From NCBI GenBank assembly GCA_002451715.1, contig DKDD01000211.1, forward strand, positions 1 to 8,185: DNA of 8,185 nt, written 5' to 3'. Positions 1 through 5,170 of this stretch are shown here, one piece after another. Every line of letters begins with the position of its first letter. The stretch's first letter is position 1. The notes under the pieces were generated by a model that did not search any database, was not told the DNA's origin, and saw only the letters and a list, made by a program, of their open reading frames with translations. This DNA is from Ruminococcaceae bacterium UBA6857 (GTDB taxonomy: Bacteria; Bacillota; Clostridia; Oscillospirales; Acutalibacteraceae). A program made the translations under genes and the position numbers.

Positions 1-1217
1 CGGCAGATGATTTTGCCGTAACGCGGATCTTTTTCAATAAGAGCCGCTCTTTCTTCGTCCGAAAGTTCGTTGACTCTTACCGGCGCGGGTCTTGTTGTCA
101 CAAATTTTTCTTTTCTTTCATACTGCGGAGCCATTTCACGGAAAATCTGTCCGACATATCTTGCAATTGCCGGTGCGGCGGTAAGGCCGGGCGATTCAAT
201 TCCGGCAACGTTGATGAACTTGTCGTTCGCCTTACTTCTTCCAATCACGAAGTCGCTGTTGTCGCCTGCAATATGTGCGCGAAGTCCGGCAAATGAGGTG
301 ATTGCGTTTCTTGTTGTGAGAGTGGGGATAACCTCTTTAACGGCACGTTTAACCTCGTCAAGACCTTCAATCGTTGTGTCAACGTCAAGCTTGCTGTCAA
401 AATCAAGGTCGATTGCTGTCGGTCCCATGAGAACGTTTCCGTGCGCCGTCGGGGTAACAAGAATACCTTTGCCCATTTTTGACGGACAATGGAAAAGAAC
501 GTGGCTGACCATTTTGCTTTCGTTTTTGTCAAGAAGATAATATTCGCCTTTTCTCGGAATAATTTTGAACGAAGTGTCGCCGATCATGTTTGCAATTTGG
601 TCGGCAAAAACACCGGCGCAGTTGATGACATACTTCGCTTTTACAACACCGGAAGCGGTTGTGATGAAGAAAAGGTCGTCTTTAAATTCAATGTCGAAAA
701 CGCCGCTGTTGCGCTTTACTCTTGCACCGTTGAGACAAGCGTTTTCCGTTGCGGCAATTGCAAGCTCATAGGGGCTTACGATTCCGGCCGTCGGTGCCCA
801 AAGAGCGCCGATTGCTTTTTCGCTGATGTACGGTTCCATTTCGCGAAGTTTTTCCTGGCTGATGATTTCCATGTTGGGAACACCGTTTGCAAAGCCTCTT
901 TCAAAAAGCTCTTCAAGTGTTTGCATGTCATCCCATGAATAGGCAACAACAAGCGAACCGATGTTTTTATAAGGTACGGAAAGTTTGTTGCAGTAATACG
1001 CCATGAGCGACGCACCCTGAACATTGAGTTTTGCTTTGAGCGAACCCGTTTCCGCGTCAAAGCCGGCATGAACAATTGCGCTGTTCGCCTTTGAAGTACC
1101 CATTGAAATGTCGCTGAATTTTTCAAGCATAACGATTTTGAGATTGAGCTTTGAAAGCTCACGCGTGATGAGGGCGCCGCAAACGCCTGCGCCGATCACG
1201 GCAACATCATATTGCAT
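1..1217 (-). CDS. GlpA-like NAD(P)/FAD-dependent oxidoreductase (glycerol-3-phosphate dehydrogenase type), 3' end off window
   Basis: The reading frame runs from ATG at 1217 to the left edge without a stop: 405 codons, partial. Seen: an FAD-binding Rossmann start (VIGAGVCG, residues 7-14, GxGxxG), an acidic residue at the end of the second strand (LEK, 31-33), the block SKANSAIVHAGFD (42-54), and a C-terminal FAD-site block VAGIESPGLTAAPA (337-350). The last residues, YGKIIC (400-405), followed by a CG. codon for Arg, match the start of the BFD-like [2Fe-2S] domain (C-R-C-E) that follows the oxidase core in clostridial GlpA-type proteins. Family knowledge: such enzymes pass electrons from sn-glycerol 3-phosphate or a related 2-hydroxy acid through FAD and work with GlpB-like partners, which would lie beyond the left edge. 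An L-2-hydroxyglutarate oxidase (LhgO-like) role is the main alternative. An AAAGGA ribosome binding site about 11 bases before the ATG supports the start. A dedicated promoter lies at 1311-1339. Confidence 0.88.
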   Translation of the reverse strand, partial: MQYDVAVIGAGVCGALITRELSKLNLKIVMLEKFSDISMGTSKANSAIVHAGFDAETGSLKAKLNVQGASLMAYYCNKLSVPYKNIGSLVVAYSWDDMQTLEELFERGFANGVPNMEIISQEKLREMEPYISEKAIGALWAPTAGIVSPYELAIAATENACLNGARVKRNSGVFDIEFKDDLFFITTASGVVKAKYVINCAGVFADQIANMIGDTSFKIIPRKGEYYLLDKNESKMVSHVLFHCPSKMGKGILVTPTAHGNVLMGPTAIDLDFDSKLDVDTTIEGLDEVKRAVKEVIPTLTTRNAITSFAGLRAHIAGDNSDFVIGRSKANDKFINVAGIESPGLTAAPAIARYVGQIFREMAPQYERKEKFVTTRPAPVRVNELSDEERAALIEKDPRYGKIIC

Positions 1218-1310
1218 AAGATCACCGATCCTTTCGTTTTTTGATCTTTTCTTGAATCCCGCCTGCGATTTTATCAAAACACCGGCAGACAGGGCTTCTA
1301 CTCATAATAG

Positions 1311-1339
1311 ATAATACCACTAATATTTGGAATAGTCAA
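1311..1339 (-). promoter_or_regulatory. sigma-A-type promoter of the GlpA-like gene
   Basis: Read on the minus strand, TTGACT (1339-1334) is followed by exactly 17 bases and TATTAT (1316-1311). Transcription should start near 1304, giving a leader of roughly 87 bases before the ATG at 1217. It lies downstream of the terminator of the preceding minus-strand gene, so the GlpA-like gene is independently transcribed. Confidence 0.8.
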
Positions 1340-1377
1340 CAAAAACCGAGTGTGCGATTGCTATATTTTTGTAAAAA

Positions 1378-1399
1378 TTTTGTGATAAGCGTCAAAAAT
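1378..1399. promoter_or_regulatory. possible Crp/Fnr-superfamily operator upstream of the GlpA-like gene
   Basis: The plus strand reads TTTTGTGA, six bases, then TCAAAAAT. The core TGTGA-N6-TCAAA differs from the Crp consensus TGTGA-N6-TCACA at one base. The dyad is centred about 84 bases upstream of the predicted start of transcription. Glycerol-3-phosphate genes are Crp-controlled in enteric bacteria, but a short AT-rich match like this can arise by chance, and the regulator in this organism is unknown. Confidence 0.25.
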
Positions 1400-1408
1400 C
1401 ACCGTTGT

Positions 1409-1438
1409 GTTTTGAAAAGAAAAAACTTTTTTCAAAAC
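1409..1438. repeat. AT-rich perfect inverted repeat, 10-base arms
   Basis: GTTTTGAAAA (1409-1418) and TTTTCAAAAC (1429-1438) are exact reverse complements around a 10-base loop. The repeat sits between the terminator of the upstream membrane-protein gene and the promoter of the GlpA-like gene. The stem is weak because it is AT-rich. It could be a back-up attenuator or a protein-binding dyad, and the sequence does not decide which. Confidence 0.4.
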
Positions 1439-1450
1439 AAAAAAGGCGAA

Positions 1451-1481
1451 GAAAAAAGCGCCGCGAAAACATCCGCGGCGC
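1451..1481 (-). terminator. intrinsic terminator of the membrane-protein gene
   Basis: Read on the minus strand, a perfect 8-bp GC stem (GCGCCGCG/CGCGGCGC, 1481-1474 with 1465-1458) closes an 8-base loop. It is followed directly by six T (1457-1452) and a further T-rich run. It begins 26 bases after the TAA stop of the minus-strand gene at 1508, as expected for a rho-independent terminator. Confidence 0.88.
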
Positions 1482-1507
1482 GCCAAAACAGGCTTTAATT
1501 TTGTTAA

Positions 1508-2464
1508 TTAATAGGTAAATGTCCAAGTTTCGGTCTGACTGCCGCTGAAAGAAGCGTTTCCGTTGACGAAAGCAATCTTTGCGGCGCCGTAGCCGTCCAT
1601 CGGAAGATAAAGTTCAAGCTTTATGAGCTTGCCGGCTTTGTTGACGGTTGCGGTAACTGTTGAACCGGGATAATGCATGTTAGCTTCGGTGATCTGCGCT
1701 CCGCTGAGCTTGTCGGAAATCTTTGTTAAATCAAGATATCCGATTGCGGCGGCGTTGTTTGCCGGAACAGGAGAGCTGAGCGTTGTTGATTCTTCGGTGA
1801 TTTTGATTGTGTAAACGGTGTTGTCTCCGTCTTTTTTTGCCGAAGCTTCGGTGGCGCCGGCTTCGGTCAGTTCAAAGTTTTTGTTTTTCGGCGGAATAAC
1901 CTGAGTCGGGGCAACAACGCCTTCGTCTTCAACGGCTTTTCCGTCCGGTCTGACTCCGGTTGCCTGTCCGTTTGCAAAGGTATAGGTTGCGCTTTTTTCG
2001 CCGGTGAATTTTTGAACAATGCTGTTGACCATATTGAGTGCGCTCGGAACGCTGCAATCGTCAACGGTAATTGCAATGTTTTCTGTTTGAACGGCGGTCA
2101 TGTTCTGTTCCGCCTTAACGCCGTCAATCGCTTTTTTTGCCGCGGCAATAACCTCGGCTTTTGAAAGCGAAGAGGGATCGCTGCTCTTTTTGGTTGTGCT
2201 TGCGCTGTTTTGTGAATCGGCGGTAACGCTGCTGTCCGGATAAACGGAAGTGTCCGCAATTGAGGGAAGCGTTGATGCGGTTGTTGATTCGGTCGTGCTC
2301 GGCGCAGTTGTTGAAGACGCGTTATTCTGCGTTGCGGGCTGAACAACAAGCGGAGTCGAAGACGAAATCTTTTTCTTTTCGCGATATGAGCCGAGCTCAA
2401 AGCCCATAAAGAAGAACCAAATGCTCAGCGCAATGCAAATTACAACTTTTATTTCTTTTTTCAT
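1508..2464 (-). CDS. single-pass membrane protein with Ser/Thr-rich stalk, outer domain unrecognised
   Basis: 318 residues from ATG at 2464, with a strong AAGGAG ribosome binding site 9 bases upstream (2479-2474). I do not recognise a family. Seen: a short basic N-terminus (MKKEIK), one hydrophobic segment at about residues 7-22, then a basic REKKK stop (28-32), so an uncleaved anchor or signal-anchor. Next comes a low-complexity stalk rich in Ser, Thr, Ala and Pro (about 33-100). A predicted folded domain follows (about 101-318): an amphipathic helix, then alternating segments such as TVYTIKIT (216-223) and STVTATVNKAGKLIKLELYL (268-287) that suggest a beta-rich fold. No lipobox, LPXTG or catalytic motif is evident. 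The paired strand pattern in the C-terminal part resembles lipoprotein-like or PepSY-like ligand-binding folds, but this is weak. It is monocistronic, with promoter at 2543-2571 and terminator at 1451-1481. The stalk suggests display of the domain across the cell wall. Confidence 0.85.
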   Translation of the reverse strand: MKKEIKVVICIALSIWFFFMGFELGSYREKKKISSSTPLVVQPATQNNASSTTAPSTTESTTASTLPSIADTSVYPDSSVTADSQNSASTTKKSSDPSSLSKAEVIAAAKKAIDGVKAEQNMTAVQTENIAITVDDCSVPSALNMVNSIVQKFTGEKSATYTFANGQATGVRPDGKAVEDEGVVAPTQVIPPKNKNFELTEAGATEASAKKDGDNTVYTIKITEESTTLSSPVPANNAAAIGYLDLTKISDKLSGAQITEANMHYPGSTVTATVNKAGKLIKLELYLPMDGYGAAKIAFVNGNASFSGSQTETWTFTY

Positions 2465-2542
2465 AGGTATTATCTCCTTGAATCGGGAGGCTTTATCATC
2501 TTTTAAAAAAAGTACCCGAAGTATGAAATATGATTATATAAT

Positions 2543-2571
2543 ACGATACCCAATTTTATTTTCTTTGTCAA
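2543..2571 (-). promoter_or_regulatory. promoter of the membrane-protein gene
   Basis: On the minus strand a perfect -35 TTGACA (2571-2566) is followed by a 17-base spacer and TATCGT (2548-2543), which matches the -10 consensus at four of six positions. Transcription would begin near 2536, about 72 bases before the ATG at 2464. Confidence 0.6.
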
Positions 2572-2653
2572 TAGATGAGGAATAAAATTTAAAAATTTTT
2601 GAAGACTCTGAAATATAGTAAAGCAAAAACCTGCCTTTAGGGTGGCTCTTTTG

Positions 2654-2682
2654 TTGACATCGAAAAGCTTTACTGATATTAT
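2654..2682 (+). promoter_or_regulatory. sigma-A-type promoter of the short-chain dehydrogenase gene
   Basis: A perfect -35 TTGACA (2654-2659), a 17-base spacer and -10 TATTAT (2677-2682) make this one of the best promoters in the window. The start of transcription should fall near 2689. The 8-base palindrome TTGTACAA (2682-2689) lies between the -10 and the start point and could be an operator. Confidence 0.82.
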
Positions 2683-2688
2683 TGTACA

Positions 2689-2730
2689 AGCCGAAAAAGC
2701 ATGGCGCATCGTTTTTTGTTTTCTTCGGCT
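2689..2730 (+). promoter_or_regulatory. possible 5'-leader stem-loop of the dehydrogenase mRNA
   Basis: AGCCGAA (2689-2695) is the exact reverse complement of TTCGGCT (2724-2730). A/T pairs could extend the stem inward across a one-base bulge. Because transcription is predicted to start at about 2689, the stem would sit at the very 5' end of the mRNA. Such structures can protect the 5' end from decay or act as an attenuator, but no proper U-tract follows directly. Confidence 0.3.
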
Positions 2731-2828
2731 TCTATTTAAAATTTTTGCAACGGTTCGCCCTCATATTTTGTCTTATTATAAAGCCGGACCGTTCGCTTGA
2801 AATATCAAAACGAAAGGAAACACAAATA

Positions 2829-3560
2829 ATGAAAAAAACAGTTTTGATAACCGGCGCTTCCGGCGGAATCGGCGGCGAGATCTGCCGAATTTTTGCCGAA
2901 AACGGTTTTGACGTTATAGCTCAGTACAACAGCGGCGAAGAAGAAATTACCGCCCTCAAAAACGAAACGCAAAAAAATTTCGGCATTTCGTTTTTCCCCG
3001 TACATGCCGACCTTTCAAAAAGCGAAGACGTTGACCTTCTTGCAAAAAAGGCACTTTCATTTTCAAAAAATATTGATGTTCTTGTTAATAATGCCGGCGT
3101 TTCGCTTCGCGGAATTTTTCAGCTTATCGGCGAAGCGGAAGCAAAAAAGCTTCTTTCGGTGAACCTTGAAAGCGCAATGAATCTCACAAGAAAAGTTCTG
3201 CCTTCGATGATTGCCCGCAAAGCAGGAAAAATTGTCAACATTTCTTCAATGTGGGGCGTTTTGGGCGGCTCATGCGAAGTTGATTACAGTGCTTCGAAAG
3301 CGGCGCTCATCGGTTTCACAAAAGCTCTTTCAAAAGAAGTCGGTCCGTCCGGAATCAACGTCAACTGCGTCGCACCGGGTTTTATCGAAACAAAAATGAA
3401 CGCCTGCTTTGACGAAGAAACAAAACGCGAAATTGCCGAAAACTGCTCGCTTTGCAGAAACGGTACCCCGCGCGACGTTGCCGAACTTGTTTTTTTCCTT
3501 TCCTGCGAAAAGTCCGATTTCATCACCGGGCAAACAATTTGTGTTGACGGCGGAAAATGA
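2829..3560 (+). CDS. short-chain dehydrogenase/reductase, FabG-like; probable EF-P 5-aminopentanone reductase (YmfI type)
   Basis: 243 residues, close to the 244 of E. coli FabG. The ATG at 2829 follows GAAAGGA (2812-2818) by 10 bases. The frame is open upstream, but that part overlaps the promoter. Seen: cofactor loop TGASGGIG (8-15), NNAG (87-90), structural Asn112, catalytic Ser140, Tyr153 and Lys157 (YSASK), and PGFIET (183-188). No Asp follows the second strand (AQYNSGEEE), which suggests NADPH rather than NADH. The stretch NISSMWGVLGGSCEVDYSAS (137-156), with MWG and SCEV before the active Tyr, matches what I recall of the YmfI-type reductases. Those reduce the 5-aminopentanone group on elongation factor P in Firmicutes. 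An ordinary 3-oxoacyl-ACP reductase normally sits among fab or acpP genes, and none is seen here. No terminator is visible before the fucosidase 118 bases later, so read-through is possible. The family call is firm, the sub-function moderate. Confidence 0.93.
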   Translation: MKKTVLITGASGGIGGEICRIFAENGFDVIAQYNSGEEEITALKNETQKNFGISFFPVHADLSKSEDVDLLAKKALSFSKNIDVLVNNAGVSLRGIFQLIGEAEAKKLLSVNLESAMNLTRKVLPSMIARKAGKIVNISSMWGVLGGSCEVDYSASKAALIGFTKALSKEVGPSGINVNCVAPGFIETKMNACFDEETKREIAENCSLCRNGTPRDVAELVFFLSCEKSDFITGQTICVDGGK

Positions 3561-3612
3561 CGGCTCAAAGCAAACAGAAATAATGAACAATAGATGAATT
3601 TTCGAATTAAAA

Positions 3613-3642
3613 TTGACTTGTATTCTTGTTGTATGATACAAT
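3613..3642 (+). promoter_or_regulatory. promoter of the fucosidase-DUF4886 operon
   Basis: TTGACT (3613-3618), an 18-base spacer and TACAAT (3637-3642) form a good vegetative promoter in the gap after the dehydrogenase. Transcription should start near 3649. That leaves a leader of about 30 bases before the GTG at 3679 and excludes the TTG at 3646 as start codon. Confidence 0.7.
3629..3641. promoter_or_regulatory. palindromic operator candidate TTGTATgATACAA over the -10 box
   Basis: A perfect 13-base dyad (6-base arms, one central G) covers the end of the spacer and five of six bases of the -10 element TACAAT. A third copy of the half-site TTGTAT lies at 3618-3623, eleven bases upstream in direct orientation, partly over the -35. 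A repressor bound here would block RNA polymerase. GntR-, LacI- and TetR-type sugar regulators use dyads of this size. The family cannot be told from the site, and no regulator gene is in the window. Confidence 0.5.
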
Positions 3643-3660
3643 TTATTGATATGTTTAAAG

Positions 3661-3667
3661 AAAGGTG
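3661..3667 (+). promoter_or_regulatory. ribosome binding site deciding the GTG start of the fucosidase
   Basis: AAAGGTG, preceded by further purines, lies 11 bases before GTG at 3679. The only upstream in-frame start, TTG at 3646, has no Shine-Dalgarno sequence and lies just 3 bases after the -10 box, so the GTG is preferred. Confidence 0.6.
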
Positions 3668-3678
3668 CTGATTATCCG

Positions 3679-5145
3679 GTGGCAAAAAAGAAACTGCTTT
3701 TTCCCGCAAACACAAAAGGAACTTTCAAAACCTGGGACAGAGAAAACAACAACGCCGAACTTGAAAGCGAAGAGATAAATCGCCTTGTTGCCGTCAGGCC
3801 TTCCGAACTTCAGGCAAATTTTTCCGACCTTGAATACTATACTTTTATTCACTTCGGAATGAACACCTGCACAGGAGTCGAATGGGGAACCGGTAACGAA
3901 AGCCCCTCTTTGTTCAATCCGAAAAATCTTGACACCGACCAATGGGTACGCGTAATCAAAAAATCCGGAAGTCGCGGAATCATTTTCACGGCAAAGCACC
4001 ACGACGGTTTTTGCCTTTTTCCGAGCGCGTATACCGAACATTCAATCAAAAACAGCCCCTATAAAAACGGCAAAGGCGACATTGTCAAAGAGCTTTTTGA
4101 AAGCTGCAAAAAACACGGAATGCTTTTCGGAATCTATCTTTCTCCGTGGGATATGCACGAAAAAACCTATGCAACGCCGGCATACAACGACTACTTTGTT
4201 AATCAGCTGACCGAACTTTGCACAAATTACGGCGAAATTTTCACATTTTGGTTTGACGGCGCAAAGGGCAAAGACGCGCCGAAGTTTACATATGATTTTG
4301 AACGCTATTATAAAGTTATCCGCACTCTGCAGCCGAATGCGGCAATCTGCAACTGCGGTCCCGATGTGCGCTGGATAGGAAACGAAGCCGGAAAAGTCCG
4401 CGAAAGCGAATGGAGCGTTATTGAAGGCGCAAACGTTTCGGTTGAAAAAGTGATGGCTGATTCTCAGCAGGAAAAGGACGAAATCCCGCAGGGCTTTGAC
4501 TGCTGCGCAAAAGACATGGGTTCAAGAGAAGTTCTCAAAGGTGCCGTCAATCTCATCTGGTCGCCGGGCGAAGCCGACGTTTCAATTCACAAAGGCTGGT
4601 TCTATAATCCTCGCCCCGTCAGACGTTCGGCAAAAGAGCTTGAAAAAATCTATTTTCGCACCGTCGGCGGAAATGCGCTTTTGCTTCTCAACGTTCCGCC
4701 CTCAAAAAACGGAGTGATTGAAGAAGAGGATGTTAAACTTCTTGAAGAGTTTAAAAAGCGCGTTGACGCCGCGTTCAAAGAAAAGCTTTCGTTCACCGTG
4801 ACAACCGAAAGCGGACGAACCCTTTCCGCCGAACTCAAAGGTGGCGAAAACAAGACTCCGCTTCAAAAAGGTGACGGCGTTCTGACGCTCAAACTTTCCA
4901 AACCGGCAAAAATCAAAACACTTGTACTTCGCGAAGACATTACTCAAAGCCAGCGCATTGAAAAATTTGAAGTCTTTTTCAAATCAAAGCACGGCTATAA
5001 AAAAGTTTTTGACGGAACAACCGTCGGAAGCAAAAAAATTGTTCGTTTTTCGTTCCCGTTTTCGTTTGAAACCGACGAAGTTAAAATTGCCGTTGTTCAA
5101 TCAAGAAGCAACCCGGTAATCAGAAGCATTGAACTTTTTGCCTGA
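3679..5145 (+). CDS. GH29 alpha-L-fucosidase, subfamily B-like, cytoplasmic
   Basis: 488 residues from GTG at 3679. It hydrolyses terminal alpha-L-fucose from glycans with retention. Seen in order: FIHFGMNT (56-63); AKHHDGFCLF (105-114), whose His pair contacts fucose in the family; GIYLSPWD (151-158); FWFDGA (190-195) with the nucleophile Asp193; GPDVRWIGNEAG (227-238); and EADVSIHKGWFYN (298-310). The GPDxRWxGNEAG block is typical of GH29-B enzymes, which prefer alpha-1,3/1,4-fucose as in Lewis antigens and 3-fucosyllactose. Glu236 is the best acid/base candidate by position, with the E-S-E cluster near 242-244 as alternative. About 371-488 form a beta-rich C-terminal domain, as in fucosidases with a discoidin-like tail. 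No signal peptide is present (MAKKKLLFPANTK), so it probably acts on small imported oligosaccharides. No transporter is in the window. The next gene starts 25 bases after the stop, so the two are co-transcribed. The linkage preference is inferred from the motif only. Confidence 0.94.
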   Translation: MAKKKLLFPANTKGTFKTWDRENNNAELESEEINRLVAVRPSELQANFSDLEYYTFIHFGMNTCTGVEWGTGNESPSLFNPKNLDTDQWVRVIKKSGSRGIIFTAKHHDGFCLFPSAYTEHSIKNSPYKNGKGDIVKELFESCKKHGMLFGIYLSPWDMHEKTYATPAYNDYFVNQLTELCTNYGEIFTFWFDGAKGKDAPKFTYDFERYYKVIRTLQPNAAICNCGPDVRWIGNEAGKVRESEWSVIEGANVSVEKVMADSQQEKDEIPQGFDCCAKDMGSREVLKGAVNLIWSPGEADVSIHKGWFYNPRPVRRSAKELEKIYFRTVGGNALLLLNVPPSKNGVIEEEDVKLLEEFKKRVDAAFKEKLSFTVTTESGRTLSAELKGGENKTPLQKGDGVLTLKLSKPAKIKTLVLREDITQSQRIEKFEVFFKSKHGYKKVFDGTTVGSKKIVRFSFPFSFETDEVKIAVVQSRSNPVIRSIELFA

Positions 5146-5157
5146 TAAAATTTATTC

Positions 5158-5163
5158 GGAGAG
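5158..5163 (+). promoter_or_regulatory. ribosome binding site deciding the start of the DUF4886 protein
   Basis: GGAGAG ends 7 bases before ATG at 5171, ideal spacing. The open frame extends back to a TTG at 5129 inside the fucosidase gene, but that start would put 14 hydrophilic residues before the signal peptide and lacks a binding site. Confidence 0.75.
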
Positions 5164-5170
5164 ACCGTTA

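Larger units (their letters stand above)
2465..2828. other. divergent intergenic region
   Basis: 364 bases with no gene. It holds back-to-back promoters, one for the minus-strand membrane-protein gene (2543-2571) and one for the plus-strand dehydrogenase (2654-2682). Their -35 elements are about 80 bases apart. It also holds the leaders of both transcripts. The plus-strand leader is about 140 bases and starts with a stem-loop. Short ORFs here lack ribosome binding sites. Confidence 0.8.

Noticed and set aside
489..938. Plus-strand open frame of 149 codons, and a similar one at 70-540
   Set aside because: Both lie antisense to the GlpA-like gene, whose minus-strand frame shows FAD motifs over the whole stretch. 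They have no ribosome binding site and no recognisable protein.
1340..1400. CcpA cre site upstream of the GlpA-like gene
   Set aside because: TGACGCTTATCA has the outer TGA/TCA but lacks the central CG in the right place and the required length. The Crp-like reading fits better.
2701..2739. Possible 12-residue leader peptide (ATG GCG CAT CGT ...) in the dehydrogenase leader
   Set aside because: Only about 12 bases of transcript precede it and there is no Shine-Dalgarno sequence. It lies inside the predicted stem-loop.
2682..2828. N-terminal extension of the dehydrogenase from TTG at 2682
   Set aside because: It would start inside the -10 box. The Rossmann motif begins eight residues after the ATG at 2829, which has its own ribosome binding site.
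5129..5170. TTG start for the DUF4886 protein inside the fucosidase gene
   Set aside because: It has no binding site, and the extension would precede a well-formed signal peptide that begins at ATG 5171 behind GGAGAG.
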